Part shown: piece by piece, positions 8,509 through 18,005 of the stretch
How positions within the stretch are numbered: the stretch's first letter is position 1
How the letters are laid out: the number at the start of each line of letters is the position of its first letter
Origin: Bog-159 sp963843255
Lineage (GTDB): Bacteria; Acidobacteriota; Terriglobia; Bryobacterales; Bryobacteraceae
Assembly: GCA_963843255.1 (NCBI GenBank)
Contig: CAWJJQ010000009.1
Span: 682,001-746,000 of the forward strand
Direction: 5' to 3'
DNA: 64,000 bases
The notes under the pieces: generated by a model
What the model was told of the DNA's origin: nothing
What the model saw: the letters and a program-made list of their open reading frames with translations, nothing else
The model's database searches: none
Program-made: the position numbers and the translations under genes

Positions 8509-10905
8509 TTACTCTACCCGCAAAGCGGCGCCCGGGTCCACCGCTGCTGCCCGTCGGGCAGGCAACCAAACCGAGAGCAGCGTGATGCCGGCCAGGAGCG
8601 CGCCCACCGCCGCCAGTGACACCGGGTCCACCGGCGAGAGGTGATACAACATCCCTTTCACCAGCCGTCCGCCGGATAGGGAGATGGCCAGCCCGGCAGC
8701 CAGTCCTGGCAGGGCGACAGCCGCGCCCTCCCGTATGACCAGCCGCAGCAGGTTGGCAGGCGTCGCGCCGAGGGCGGCGCGGATACCCAGTTCTCGGGCG
8801 CGGCCGCTTACCGAATAGGCCAGCAATCCGTAAATACCGGCCGCAGTGAGCAGCGCGGCCAGCCCGGCAAAGGCGGCCAAAAGTGTCAGCGCGAAACGGC
8901 GGCGAGCCAGGGAATCGGCGACATATTGCTCCACCGGCGCGGCTTTCAAAACAGCCACCTCGGGATCGGCGCGATGGACCACGGCGCGAACCGCTGCCGC
9001 CCATTCCATCGGGCTGCCCGCGGTTTCTATCAGTAGTGTCATGTACGGCGACGTTGAAATGAAGTACAGGGTTGGAGGCGCTTCCTGGTCCAGGCCCATA
9101 TCGCGCACGTCGCCCACCACCCCCGCAATCTCGACCGGTTGGGGCTGCGGATCGACCACGTTCATCATCAGCCTTTTCCGGGTGGGATCCTGATTCACGA
9201 AAAACCGGCGGGCCAGAGTCTCGTTGATCATATAGCGGGGCTGATTCTCGTCGTCCTCTGTAAGCCAACGCCCCTGCTTCAGGGGGATATGCAGCACGTG
9301 GAAATACTCGGGCGTCACCCAGCGGAACTGCGCGACAGGATAGCGGCCGGCTTCGAAGGTGCGGCCCTCGATACCGAATCGCGTGGCGTAGCGGGTACGC
9401 TCGGTGGGGCCCAGGCTCATGGGCGCGCAATTGGCTGCGGCGGCGTTCTTCACGCCCGGCAGCGCACGCACCGCGGGCAGCAGCCGATTCTCCAAAAAGC
9501 GGGATACCTTGTTGCCGTTGTACCGGCTGCTCGGCAGCGGGACCTCGATGGCGAGCGCGCCCTTTGCCTGAAAACCGGGATCCACACTGAGCAATCCGCC
9601 GAAACTGCGGACCAGCAGTGCGGCGCCCATCAACACCACGAACGCCATGGCCACTTCCGCCGCGATCAGGACGGATCCTAACGGCGAGCGCCGCCTGCTC
9701 ATGGACCGGCCACTGGCTGAATGCGTCTCCGCCCCCAGCGCCTGCGCGCAGGCCGGCAGCGTGAACAGAATGCCGCACAGGACCGACAAAGCCAGCACAA
9801 ACAGCGGCAGATGCCCTTCGATACCGCCCGCTTCCATGCGCGGAATGCGGCCTTGCGCCATGCGCACCAGCACGCCGCCGGTGGCTACTGCCAGCACTGC
9901 CCCGAACGCTCCACCGATCAAGGCCAGCAGCAGGCTTTCGGTAAACACGAATCGCACCAGGCGTCCGCGGCTGGCGCCCAGCGACGCGCGGATGGCCATC
10001 TCCTGGCGCCGGTCGAGCATTCGCGCTAACAGCATGTGCGCCAGGTTGGCGCATGCCATCAGCAGCACCAGGCCAACCGCGCCCCAGACCAGCAGCAGCG
10101 CCGGACGTACATCCCCCGTAATCTCGCGCGCCAGCGGGACCACATAAGCGCTCACCGTGCCGTTTGTCTCGCGATGCTCGGCCGCCAGCCGCGCGGCCAG
10201 GGCGCGTATCTCGCGATCGGCTTCATCCGCGGTCACTCCCGGGCGCAGGCGCGCGATGGCATCCAGCGGATGATATTTCCTGGTGCTCACCAACTCGGGA
10301 TCGATCCAGGAAAACGGCAGCCACACATCCGCCCATTCCGGAAAGGCCTGGCGTGTGGGAACCACACCGATGACGGTGAATGACTCGGTCTCGAGGCGCA
10401 TGCCGCGCCCCACAATCGCCGGATCGGCGCCGAACTTGGTCCGCCACAGTTTTTCGCTGATGAGGGCCACGGGCCGTTTTTCCCGGTCGTCAGCAGCGCT
10501 GAAGGTATGTCCCAACAGCGGCTGGATACCCATGGTGGGAAATAAATCGGCTGTAACATTGGTGCCCTGCACCACCTGCGGCTCGCCTTGACCGACCAGC
10601 GTGATGTGGTCGATCGCCTGGAAACTGTACGCCGATATCTGGGCGAAACTGTGCGTTTGGTTACGCCAGTCTTCGAAGTCCGGAACGGCCGTCTGCAATT
10701 GCGGCAGCAGCGGTGTCCTTTCCCAAAGCTGGACCAGTCTTTGCGGTTCGTGGAAAGGCAGTGGGCGCAGCAGGACGGAGTAAATGACCCGGTAGACGGC
10801 TGTGTTCGCGCCGACACCCAGGGCTACCGTCACAATCGCGGCCAGCGCGAAGGCAGGTCGCCGCCGCAATGCGCGCAAGGCTTGGCGGAGTTCGGACGGG
10901 AACAT
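8509..10905 (-). CDS. ADOP-family ABC transporter permease (MacB/FtsX type)
   Basis: A 798-residue permease made of two MacB_PCD-FtsX halves. The first transmembrane helix follows the N-terminal RQALRALRRRPAFALAAIVT motif. A periplasmic MacB core follows (about 45-240), then three helices, a second periplasmic domain, and the FtsX end (VSGRARELGIRAALGATPAN). It ends with the typical DPGAALRVE tail. No ATPase gene is next to it, as usual for acidobacterial orphan permeases. The cargo is unknown. It starts 20 bases after the end of the porin-like gene, so it may be the last gene of the cytochrome operon; a link in function is only suggested by position. The PadR-linked protein at 18006-20621 is a paralogue. 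Confidence 0.88.
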   Translation of the reverse strand: MFPSELRQALRALRRRPAFALAAIVTVALGVGANTAVYRVIYSVLLRPLPFHEPQRLVQLWERTPLLPQLQTAVPDFEDWRNQTHSFAQISAYSFQAIDHITLVGQGEPQVVQGTNVTADLFPTMGIQPLLGHTFSAADDREKRPVALISEKLWRTKFGADPAIVGRGMRLETESFTVIGVVPTRQAFPEWADVWLPFSWIDPELVSTRKYHPLDAIARLRPGVTADEADREIRALAARLAAEHRETNGTVSAYVVPLAREITGDVRPALLLVWGAVGLVLLMACANLAHMLLARMLDRRQEMAIRASLGASRGRLVRFVFTESLLLALIGGAFGAVLAVATGGVLVRMAQGRIPRMEAGGIEGHLPLFVLALSVLCGILFTLPACAQALGAETHSASGRSMSRRRSPLGSVLIAAEVAMAFVVLMGAALLVRSFGGLLSVDPGFQAKGALAIEVPLPSSRYNGNKVSRFLENRLLPAVRALPGVKNAAAANCAPMSLGPTERTRYATRFGIEGRTFEAGRYPVAQFRWVTPEYFHVLHIPLKQGRWLTEDDENQPRYMINETLARRFFVNQDPTRKRLMMNVVDPQPQPVEIAGVVGDVRDMGLDQEAPPTLYFISTSPYMTLLIETAGSPMEWAAAVRAVVHRADPEVAVLKAAPVEQYVADSLARRRFALTLLAAFAGLAALLTAAGIYGLLAYSVSGRARELGIRAALGATPANLLRLVIREGAAVALPGLAAGLAISLSGGRLVKGMLYHLSPVDPVSLAAVGALLAGITLLSVWLPARRAAAVDPGAALRVE

Positions 10906-10925
10906 GCTATCGAGTATAGACTCGC

Positions 10926-12860
10926 CTACCGCGAAATCGTAATGCCGGTCTGCAGGATGTGCGCGCGGAACCCTTCGTATTGATAGAAGACTTCGCCATA
11001 ACCGTAATAGCGGTATTCGGACTTCCAGGCTACGTTTTTAGTCAACGGCAGCGACAGGCGCGCCAGCGGCTGATAGTAAGTGGTGGGCCGGCTTCCGGAA
11101 GAAATAAATAGCGATCCACCGAACGAAAGGCGCGGCGCGAGTTTGGCGTAGCCCGGCAGCGCCACATCGATCAGCGCGCTGGCGCTGTGCGCGTTGTCGC
11201 GGTAGAGGGATAGCTCGGGGATCAGAAACTCGGGATCGAGGTAGTTGATGTTGGAACGGAGCGTGGAGCGCGTGTACTCGCCCAGGATGCTGATTCGTTT
11301 CGACGGTGTCCAGGCCGCCGAGACGGAATTCTGGCGGCTGAGGAAATCGTAATTGATGCCCGGCGTGGGATTCTGGTTGTCCAGCAGCGAGAAGGTGGCC
11401 TGCAAAGCCAGCGTGGTTAGCACCTGGTAACGTGCGCGGGCGCGCATCTTTTGATAGTTGTAGAGGCTGGTGCGGAAGTAGGCGTGGCCCGTCTCGGCGG
11501 CTTCGAAATCCACGTTCAGAGACAGCTTCTGGTTGGCGCGAAAATTGATCCCGCCGAGCCCCGCCTGTTGCCGCAACTGGCTCGACTCCAGCCCGCCGCC
11601 GGACAGCGTGGGCGCCAGAGCCTCGGCATCGCCCCATGAATCGCGATAGCCGCCGCGCAGGGTGAGCTTCCGGGTCACGTCCACGAGCACGTCAACCTGC
11701 TCCTGGTTGTAGTTCATCTGGAGCACGCTCGCCAGCGGCGATACCGTGGTCAGGGCGGCGGACGCGGGATCGAGGATCATATCCGTCACTTGGCCGGCGG
11801 CGGAAGTGTGCAGCCGGTCCGTCATCCAGGATTCCCGCACGCGCACCCGCTTCAACGGGCGCACTTCGAAGCCGAAACTGCCGGTGGTGTGCGGCTGCTT
11901 CGATTCGGCGTAGCCCAGCGCCTGTTCGCCGGTGTAAAACAGCAGCGAGCTGAGCAGAACGAAACTGCCGTTATTGAGCTGGTTGTAATTGACGTTCGTT
12001 TCGGGCTGGCTGTACAAAAACTGGCCGTACAAATCCATCCAGTAAAACGGGCTGGCGGTGAAGAGCGCCTTGGTATAAACGCTGTCGCCGCGCACGCCGT
12101 AAGCCTGCGCGAGACCGGTCAGATTCAAGCTTTGGCCGAAGTACTGTTGATAGCTGTTGCCCGCGTTAGAGCCGGAAAAATAGGCCTGCTGGTCGTCGCG
12201 CAGCGTGGTGCCGCCCTGTTCCAGCGTCACGTGGAAACGGTTGAACTCCAGGCGCACGCCGCCGCGATAGTTGTCAGTCTTATCGAACATCTGGTCCGTA
12301 ACCGGATATTCGTTCGGTTGCGAAACAAACGTGGTGATGCCGGTTCCCTGGCCCGAATCGCGCCCGTACGCCAGATACGGAATAATGCGATGGCCCGGCC
12401 GCAAATCCAACTGGAAATCGCTCATGCGGCGGCGCGAAAAATAGGAATCTTCATCGAGCACGATGCCGGTACCCATCAAAGGATCGGCGAATGAAGGCAG
12501 CAGATTGAAGTAAGCGACATCGCGGTAATCGAAATTGAAATCGTAGATTCCCTGCTTGGTGGCATCGACGTGGACTGTGTTGTAGGGATCGCCGCCCCAA
12601 TTGTTGGCGCGGACGTCCAGACGATCGAAGAGCCGCTTTTGCGGATCTACCACCGTGAAATCCAGGCCGATCAGGCGCGGCCCCTGCCCCAGGTTGACCA
12701 CGCTGCGGTAAACATCGTTGCTGCCGCCCACGCTCGTGAAGCGGTACCCAAGATCGATGCTGCCGGTCACCACGGGTTCGGTGGATGGTACCGGAGTAGG
12801 CGCGGCAGGATCCTGGGCCAGCAAGGGGATCGCGGCGATCAGAGCCAGTGCCAGTCTCAT
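10926..12860 (-). CDS. MtrB/PioB-family decaheme-associated outer-membrane beta-barrel
   Basis: A 644-residue predicted outer-membrane porin. After a signal peptide (RLALALIAAIPLLAQ) the rest is alternating amphipathic strands with aromatic girdles. It opens with VTGSIDLGYRFTSVGGSNDVY and ends with a terminal strand on an aromatic-hydrophobic pattern (HILQTGITISR). In the known family the barrel sheathes an MtrA-type cytochrome and lets electrons cross the outer membrane. Its ATG overlaps the stop of the decaheme gene (ATGA), so the two are translationally coupled. AGGAG precedes the start. I see no N-terminal CXXC such as Shewanella MtrB has. Assignment to the family rests on architecture and neighbours as well as sequence style. 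Confidence 0.83.
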   Translation of the reverse strand: MRLALALIAAIPLLAQDPAAPTPVPSTEPVVTGSIDLGYRFTSVGGSNDVYRSVVNLGQGPRLIGLDFTVVDPQKRLFDRLDVRANNWGGDPYNTVHVDATKQGIYDFNFDYRDVAYFNLLPSFADPLMGTGIVLDEDSYFSRRRMSDFQLDLRPGHRIIPYLAYGRDSGQGTGITTFVSQPNEYPVTDQMFDKTDNYRGGVRLEFNRFHVTLEQGGTTLRDDQQAYFSGSNAGNSYQQYFGQSLNLTGLAQAYGVRGDSVYTKALFTASPFYWMDLYGQFLYSQPETNVNYNQLNNGSFVLLSSLLFYTGEQALGYAESKQPHTTGSFGFEVRPLKRVRVRESWMTDRLHTSAAGQVTDMILDPASAALTTVSPLASVLQMNYNQEQVDVLVDVTRKLTLRGGYRDSWGDAEALAPTLSGGGLESSQLRQQAGLGGINFRANQKLSLNVDFEAAETGHAYFRTSLYNYQKMRARARYQVLTTLALQATFSLLDNQNPTPGINYDFLSRQNSVSAAWTPSKRISILGEYTRSTLRSNINYLDPEFLIPELSLYRDNAHSASALIDVALPGYAKLAPRLSFGGSLFISSGSRPTTYYQPLARLSLPLTKNVAWKSEYRYYGYGEVFYQYEGFRAHILQTGITISR

Positions 12861-13864
12861 CGGAACAACTCCTGGCTGACATACGATCCGTGAATCTTCA
12901 GGTGGCAAACCGTGCAGTTCTGGAACTGCGGGCTAAATAAATCGTGCAGCGCGGGCGGCACGCCGCCCAGGGACGGCGGGTTTTTGATGGGTCCGGAACC
13001 CGTAGTCACCCCAGCCGGTAGATTCGCGTGGCATTCCAGGCACAGGTAGCGGACTTCGGCCCGCGCCAGCATCCGCGGGTTGGCGGACCCGTGCGGCTCG
13101 TGACAGGCGCCGCAGCCTTCCAGACGCACCGGCGCGTGCTCGAACGTGAAGGGACCGCGCAGGTTGCCGTGGCAACGGAAGCAGCCCGGCTCGTTAGCCG
13201 CGTAGGACTGCCCGTTGGCCGGGAAGATGCTGCCGTGCGGATTGTGGCAATCTACGCAGGACATGGCGCCCTCCGGCAGGCGGTGCTTGTAGGGCCGTTG
13301 GAACTCCGCCCATACAGCCGTGTGGCAACTCGCGCACAGTTCGTTGACGGCCGCTGCCTTGCGCGGCACCAAGCCGTAAGGTCCGTGGCGATGGATCGAA
13401 TGGCACGCCGTGCAACTGACCTGGTTGCGCGCGTGGCCGCTCTGGATGCGCCCAATGTGCGTCGGTTGATTGAGGTGGCACTTCAGGCAAGTGCGATCCG
13501 TTTCGGCGGGGGATAATTTTGCGGGATTCCGGATGGCGGCGGCGTCTCCCGAATCGGCATGTTTGCCTCCGGGGCCGTGGCAGGATTCGCAGGCGCGCCC
13601 TTCCCATCCCCGCCGCTTCTGCGTGTCCACCAGCTTGTGAGGATTCTTTTGGAAGGCGTTGTAGATGTCTTCGTGACAAGGCTGGCAGGTTTCCGATCCG
13701 ACGTAGGTAGGTGCGGCAGATGCGGCAGATGCGGCAGGTGCACCGGGAGTAGCCGGAGCGGCGACAGTGGCCGGAGCGGAAAGAACTGGCGGGGCGGGAG
13801 CGGGGGATTGAGCCCCCGCCCGCCAGCAAAGCAGCAGTAACGCGAGCGCCCGGCTACTGGGCAT
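12857..13864 (-). CDS. DmsE/MtrA-family decaheme c-type cytochrome
   Basis: A 335-residue periplasmic multiheme cytochrome. A short signal peptide (ALALLLLCWRAGAQ) and an Ala/Pro-rich linker are followed by exactly ten CXXCH motifs, in order CQPCH, CESCH, CLKCH, CTACH, CASCH, CVDCH, CFRCH, CGACH, CLECH and CTVCH. Ten hemes in about 280 residues is the size and heme count of MtrA/DmsE proteins, which carry electrons from the periplasm into the barrel. The start overlaps the end of the upstream cytochrome by 11 bases when that gene is read in its second frame, and the stop overlaps the barrel start by 4. The gene order (surface cytochrome, MtrA, MtrB) is that of mtrCAB. Confidence 0.92.
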   Translation of the reverse strand: MPSSRALALLLLCWRAGAQSPAPAPPVLSAPATVAAPATPGAPAASAASAAPTYVGSETCQPCHEDIYNAFQKNPHKLVDTQKRRGWEGRACESCHGPGGKHADSGDAAAIRNPAKLSPAETDRTCLKCHLNQPTHIGRIQSGHARNQVSCTACHSIHRHGPYGLVPRKAAAVNELCASCHTAVWAEFQRPYKHRLPEGAMSCVDCHNPHGSIFPANGQSYAANEPGCFRCHGNLRGPFTFEHAPVRLEGCGACHEPHGSANPRMLARAEVRYLCLECHANLPAGVTTGSGPIKNPPSLGGVPPALHDLFSPQFQNCTVCHLKIHGSYVSQELFR

Positions 13865-16017
13865 GCACGGCGTCAACCGCGAATTGGGCACCCGCTGCAT
13901 GGCAGACACTGCAACTCTCGCCGAGGTTCGTATCGGTGTTTTCGACGAAGTGAGCGGCTTCTGGTTTCGAGACATGGCATCCGCTGCAGGCCGATGCAGT
14001 GGCCTGGGCAGGAGTGTACCATCCTTGCGGATCGACAACCGGATTCAGGCCGATCGGCAGATTCTGCTCGCTGCCGTTGGTATGGCACATGGAGCAGTTT
14101 TGCAGATAGGTGGCGTCCCCCGCGGGACTCATGGCCGGGTAGAGCACGTCGGAGAAATCGTTCGTGCTTCCCCCGTGACCAGCGACCACGTACGGCTTGC
14201 CGCCGTTGGCAACCACGTTCACACCATCGTGAATGCGATGCACCATCACGGCCATGTTGATGGTCTGTGCCGTCTGCCGAAGCGGGACGCTGCGAGACAT
14301 CCGTATCCGACGGATTGTGGCACAGCACACAATATTGCGGGTTGTTGCGCCGGTTGCCGTGCAGCGTGAGGTGTACGTGACACTGGTTGCAGTTGGTCTC
14401 GGCCACCACCGTGCGCCGGTTGACCACCGCCGAGCCATCCACGGAGAAGTAGAAGACCTGGTTGGGCGTTCCGCTTTCCACCTGTTGCGCGGTAACGGTG
14501 CCCTGCTGGATATTTTCGAGGCGCTCGGATTCCACGCCGACGACAAAGGTTCCGGTAGCTTTTGCCGGTACCGCATGCTGGAACGTGTAAGAGCAGTTCC
14601 CGCTGGCATCGCAGGTGCCCTGGGTGCCATCCTCGGCTACATAGCCCAGGGTGGTGACGTCGCTGCCGAAGTTGGTGTATCCGTAATCTGTGGTAGGGCC
14701 GGCCATGGTGAACTGGAGATCTTCCAGGTCGGTGAGAGCCAGGGGCTTGCCGTTGATATCTTTCACGGTGAATGCCACTTTGGGGGTCTGGCCCGCCAAG
14801 CCGTTGGTGACGCCGGTAATGGTTACGACCACGCTCGAGATCAGCGTATTCGGGTTCGGCGGATAAGCCGCCGGAGTATCGTTGGCTACTACGTGCGCGC
14901 CCATCACAGACGCATCGAACGGGGATTCGCCTTGCGGGATATGGCAGTTGGCGCACTGGGAGTCATCCGAGAGCGGGATGTCCGCGGGGTGGTTCACGCC
15001 GCTGGCGAAGTTGACGTCGTCGTGGCAGGCCCCGCAAGCGGCCCGGCTTGGCTCGGTCATGAAAGCTTTGGCTTGCGCTGCGCCGGTGGTCTGATCGTGG
15101 CAAACCTCGCAGCGCTGCGGGTTTGCAGGATCCGTTACGGTGGAAAAGTCGCTGATGAAATTCATGTACCCGGCGATCTGATATGGCGTTGGAGGAATGG
15201 TTTGGGTACCCGCCGTGTAGCCGTTCACGCTGGGTAATTGCGAGCCCATGTGGATCTTGTGCGCCATCACCTTCAAGTCCAAAGAGTTGCCGGTGGTCGG
15301 GTCGGCGTTTTGCGGTTGGTGGCAAAGTACGCACATCTCCATACCATGCGCGTAGCCGCCATGGAATGCCAACTGGTCGTGGCACCGGTTGCAGCTCTGC
15401 GTGCGGATCACATCGCGTGTGACAGTCACCTTGGCCCCGTTAGGAACGAAATTGAATGTGGCTCCGGCGTAGTTCGTGCCCAGATTGAATGGCGTCAGGT
15501 CACGGCTGCCGTCCACCGCAACCGTATAGGTTGCGGTCGGGTCAAATCCTGAAGGCGCCACCGCCAGGAAGGTGTATTGATATTGCCCGGGCGCGACGAG
15601 TGTGGTTTTGCCGCCGAATTCGAAATCCGGACGGGTGATGGTTCCTAGCGCCTTGCCGGTAGCCGATCCGGTGGTCAGGGCCACGTATTGCTCCTGGCCT
15701 TTCGGAATATAGGCAGCCACGGCAGCCAGGGAAACTGCGCCCGGAGTGGTTATACCAGCGGCGTCCAGGGGCAGCCCATTGGGATCGCTTAGGGTGTACG
15801 TCATGGTAATCGCGCCGCTGTTGCTGATTTGCGCGGAATTGATAGTGATACCCAAGCCCGGCCGCACAAACTCCACCAAGGCGCGATCGGCCCAATAAGC
15901 TTTTTCGCGCGGCGAGTAGGGCCATTTGGATGAGCCCGTAAGCGCCACCGATCCGGCGATCAGGCCGAACAGCAGGAGGACCCTCGTAATCCCGGAAACT
16001 CCAGACGGTAACTGCAT
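13854..16017 (-). CDS. OmcA/MtrC-family decaheme c-type cytochrome, apparent +1 frameshift
   Basis: The first frame starts at 16017 (GGGAG ribosome site) with a signal peptide and a beta-rich domain. It then has seven heme motifs: CNRCH, CVLCH, CEVCH, CGACH, CANCH, CNQCH and CVLCH. Near 14265-14295, soon after CHNPSDTDVSQRP, homology moves to the next frame. That frame continues with TINMAVMVHRIHDGVNV and three more motifs (CSMCH, CSGCH, CSVCH), stopping at 13854. Joined, the product is about 720 residues with ten hemes, the OmcA/MtrC number. The MAHKIH and MVHRIH segments are typical of the family. The signal peptide has no lipobox cysteine, unlike Shewanella MtrC. If unrepaired, the protein lacks three hemes and runs into a nonsense tail. 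Sequencing error, real decay or recoding all remain possible. Confidence 0.82.
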
Positions 16018-16326
16018 CTTTTTCTCCCATTCAGCGCACCAGAGCCGCGCGCAGATCGCGGCGGGAAAGCTGCCCGCCAATTCCATGAATCTTCACCGGG
16101 TCCGGCCGAAAACGCGGTAAATTCCACCAGCCTTCTGAAAAAGATTGACACCTACCGCCTGACCCGCGAGAGCATTTATAGCCGAAAATCTCAACAGATT
16201 AATGTGGAAATACTGGACAAAATTCTCCGATTCAAATTGTATTCAGCGTCACCTCAATTTTCAGGACAAAATTTCGGGGTTATGTATGGTTTCGCACATT
16301 GGCTGAACAGCCACCTACGCGGCGGC

Positions 16327-16332
16327 TATAAT
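16327..16332 (+). promoter_or_regulatory. Putative -10 box of the ttcA-like gene
   Basis: A perfect TATAAT lies 9 bases before the ATG at 16342, with a weak -35 (TGAACA, 16304-16309) at 17-base spacing. The transcript would start about 3 bases before the ATG, so this would be a nearly leaderless message. Confidence 0.4.
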
Positions 16333-16341
16333 CAGTACTGG

Positions 16342-17112
16342 ATGGAACTGGAAAAAACACTGCTCCGCAAGGTGGGCGAAGCCATCCATCGCTTCAAAAT
16401 GATCCGCGATGGCGACCGCGTAGCCGTGGCGCTGTCGGGCGGCAAAGACTCCGTAACCCTGCTGGAGGCGTTGCTGCTCCTGGCCGGACGTGCGCCGATT
16501 GATTTCTCCGTCTGCGCATTTACGGTGGAACAGGGCAAGTTCCTGCGCCCGATCGAGCCGCTGGGAGAATATCTCAAGCAGCGCGGCGTCGAGTGGACCT
16601 ATTTTCGCGATAAACCGTCGCTGCGTTTGCTCGAGGAACAGCCTGGCCACGGCTGCGATCTATGCAGCCGCTACCGGCGCCGCGCGGTCTACGAGATTTG
16701 TTCCCAGTTGGGCGCGAATGTGATCGCCTTCGGTCATACGGCCGACGATTTTTGCGAAGCGCTGCTGCGCAACACCTTATTTACCGGCCGCTTGAGCGCC
16801 CTGCCGCCGATTACACATTCGCGCGACCGCCAGTTTCGGCTGATCCGGCCGCTGGTATTCGTGACCGAGGACATCACCCGCGCGTACGCGGAGGCGCGCG
16901 CCGTACCGCTGATTCCATGCGATTGCTCCCTACGCACGGGCACCGTCCGCCGCTCGCTGCGGGGGATGTTCAGCGAATTGGAAAAGGAATATCCCCACCT
17001 GAAAGAGAATATCCTCTCCGCCATGGGCAACGTGGACACAAAGAGGTTGCTCGATCCGCGCCTCTTGGATATGGAGACTCCCGAGCCCTTCCCGATTTTG
17101 ACCGAGCCGTAA
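16342..17112 (+). CDS. ttcA: TtcA-like tRNA 2-thiocytidine synthetase family ATPase
   Basis: A 256-residue PP-loop ATPase. SGGKDS at residues 32-37 binds ATP. CDLC at 105-108 and the CDC at 193-195 provide the cysteines that in TtcA hold the Fe-S cluster. GHTADDFCEALLRN is the usual adenylation-domain motif. The known role of TtcA is thiolation of C32 in tRNA; the tRNA-Val gene about 110 bases downstream is probably chance. The protein is shorter than E. coli TtcA (311 residues). ATG 16342 is favoured because homology begins there and a -10 box overlaps anything further upstream; ATG 16282 is an alternative. It diverges from the cytochrome operon. Confidence 0.8.
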   Translation: MELEKTLLRKVGEAIHRFKMIRDGDRVAVALSGGKDSVTLLEALLLLAGRAPIDFSVCAFTVEQGKFLRPIEPLGEYLKQRGVEWTYFRDKPSLRLLEEQPGHGCDLCSRYRRRAVYEICSQLGANVIAFGHTADDFCEALLRNTLFTGRLSALPPITHSRDRQFRLIRPLVFVTEDITRAYAEARAVPLIPCDCSLRTGTVRRSLRGMFSELEKEYPHLKENILSAMGNVDTKRLLDPRLLDMETPEPFPILTEP

Positions 17113-17220
17113 AGGGCCGTGATGCGGCCCGCCATGCTAAAATTAGGTTCACGCCGGAGTTCTTTTAGACCCTGATTCGGATTCCAGCGAGGTCTGGCGG
17201 AATCCGCGGTACTTGTGTAA

Positions 17221-17297
17221 GGGCTTGTAGCTCAGTTGGTTAGAGCGCCTGCTTGACACGCAGGAGGTCACAGATTCGAGTTCTGTCAAGCCCACCA
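17221..17297 (+). tRNA. tRNA-Val (GAC anticodon)
   Basis: A full cloverleaf can be drawn. The acceptor GGGCTTG pairs with CAAGCCC, the D-arm is GCTC with GAGC, the anticodon stem CCTGC/GCAGG carries loop TTGACAC with GAC at 34-36, and the T-arm contains TTCGAGT. The 3' CCA is encoded. The DNA after it is a patch of gene remnants, which suggests past insertions at this site. Confidence 0.96.
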
Positions 17298-17312
17298 TCC
17301 CTTCAAGGAAGT

Positions 17313-17617
17313 ATGACCGTGGTTATGGGGACGCTCCACATCAACGAAGCCGAACCTGCTCGCGAATCCTTATGCCGTGCTCGCGAAATGCCGTGCTCGC
17401 GAAGGTCGAGGAAGGCATGGAAGTGATCGTGGAACGAGACCATCGTCCCGTAGCCACGATCAAGACGCCCAGCCGTTCGGGGCGCTCCATCTCTGAGTGC
17501 ATCGCTGCCGCTCGAGCGAGCGGCTCTAAGGTGACCTTGGATGCGGGCCCCGGCAAGGATGTTGAGGAAGGGGTCAAAGAGGGCACCCAACCATGGAATC
17601 CCCCCTCCTGGGACTGA
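17313..17617 (+). pseudogene. Phd/VapB-type antitoxin remnant, frame-disrupted
   Basis: The ATG at 17313 (after AAGGAAG) begins TLHINEAEPAR, the usual N-terminus of Phd/YefM-type antitoxins. The matching continuation AVLAKVEEGMEVIVERDHRP is in another frame (open from 17372). A 16-base unit, ATGCCGTGCTCGCGAA, is present twice in tandem at 17372-17403, right at the break. Removing one copy does not by itself join the frames, so there has been more than one change. The C-terminus overlaps the start of the VapC remnant, as in intact pairs. Confidence 0.6.
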
Positions 17618-17718
17618 TCCTCGATTCGAGCGTAATCATCGCGGCAGAGCGGAAGCGCCAGACTGTTGAAGGTCCAGGCTGGTGGCTGCCTTCTTGGTAT
17701 GGGGAAACCCGTCGCTAA
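17593..17718 (+). pseudogene. VapC-type PIN toxin N-terminal fragment
   Basis: Only 41 codons are left. LGLILDSSVIIAAERKRQTVE is the first strand of a PIN-domain toxin, with the first catalytic aspartate in LDSS. After it the frame runs into unrelated sequence (GPGWWLPSWYGE) and stops. The other acidic PIN residues are missing, so this cannot be a working ribonuclease. Confidence 0.55.
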
Positions 17719-17721
17719 CTA

Positions 17722-17994
17722 ATGACGATGGTCCCGATCATGTTGACTGTTGTAGTTCTTGGAACGGTCCAACAACCGGCGTGGATGCTTTCCCGAGTGT
17801 TGGAATGGAAACCGCTGGTGTGGATCGGACAGCGTTCGTATGGAATCTATCTGTGGCTGGTTGGGGCTTGTTTGAGGATGGACGCTTCCTTCGAACGGGC
17901 ACCTCGCCGATTCGCGGATAATGCTACTCGATCGCCGTTGGGGACAATGTCCGATCCGACGGTCCACTCGGAGCTGCCGATAAAAGCGCGGTAG
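17722..17994 (+). pseudogene. Acyltransferase-3 (OafA/YrhL-like) C-terminal fragment
   Basis: A 90-codon frame contains VLEWKPLVWIGQRSYGIYLW, a hallmark of the last membrane helices of acyltransferase-3 proteins (L...P..lG..SYgiYLwH). A hydrophobic helix precedes it. The other nine or so helices are absent and the tail is unlike the family. It is a leftover of a larger gene next to the VapBC scar. Confidence 0.5.
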
Positions 17995-18005
17995 GGAGTC
18001 ATGCC

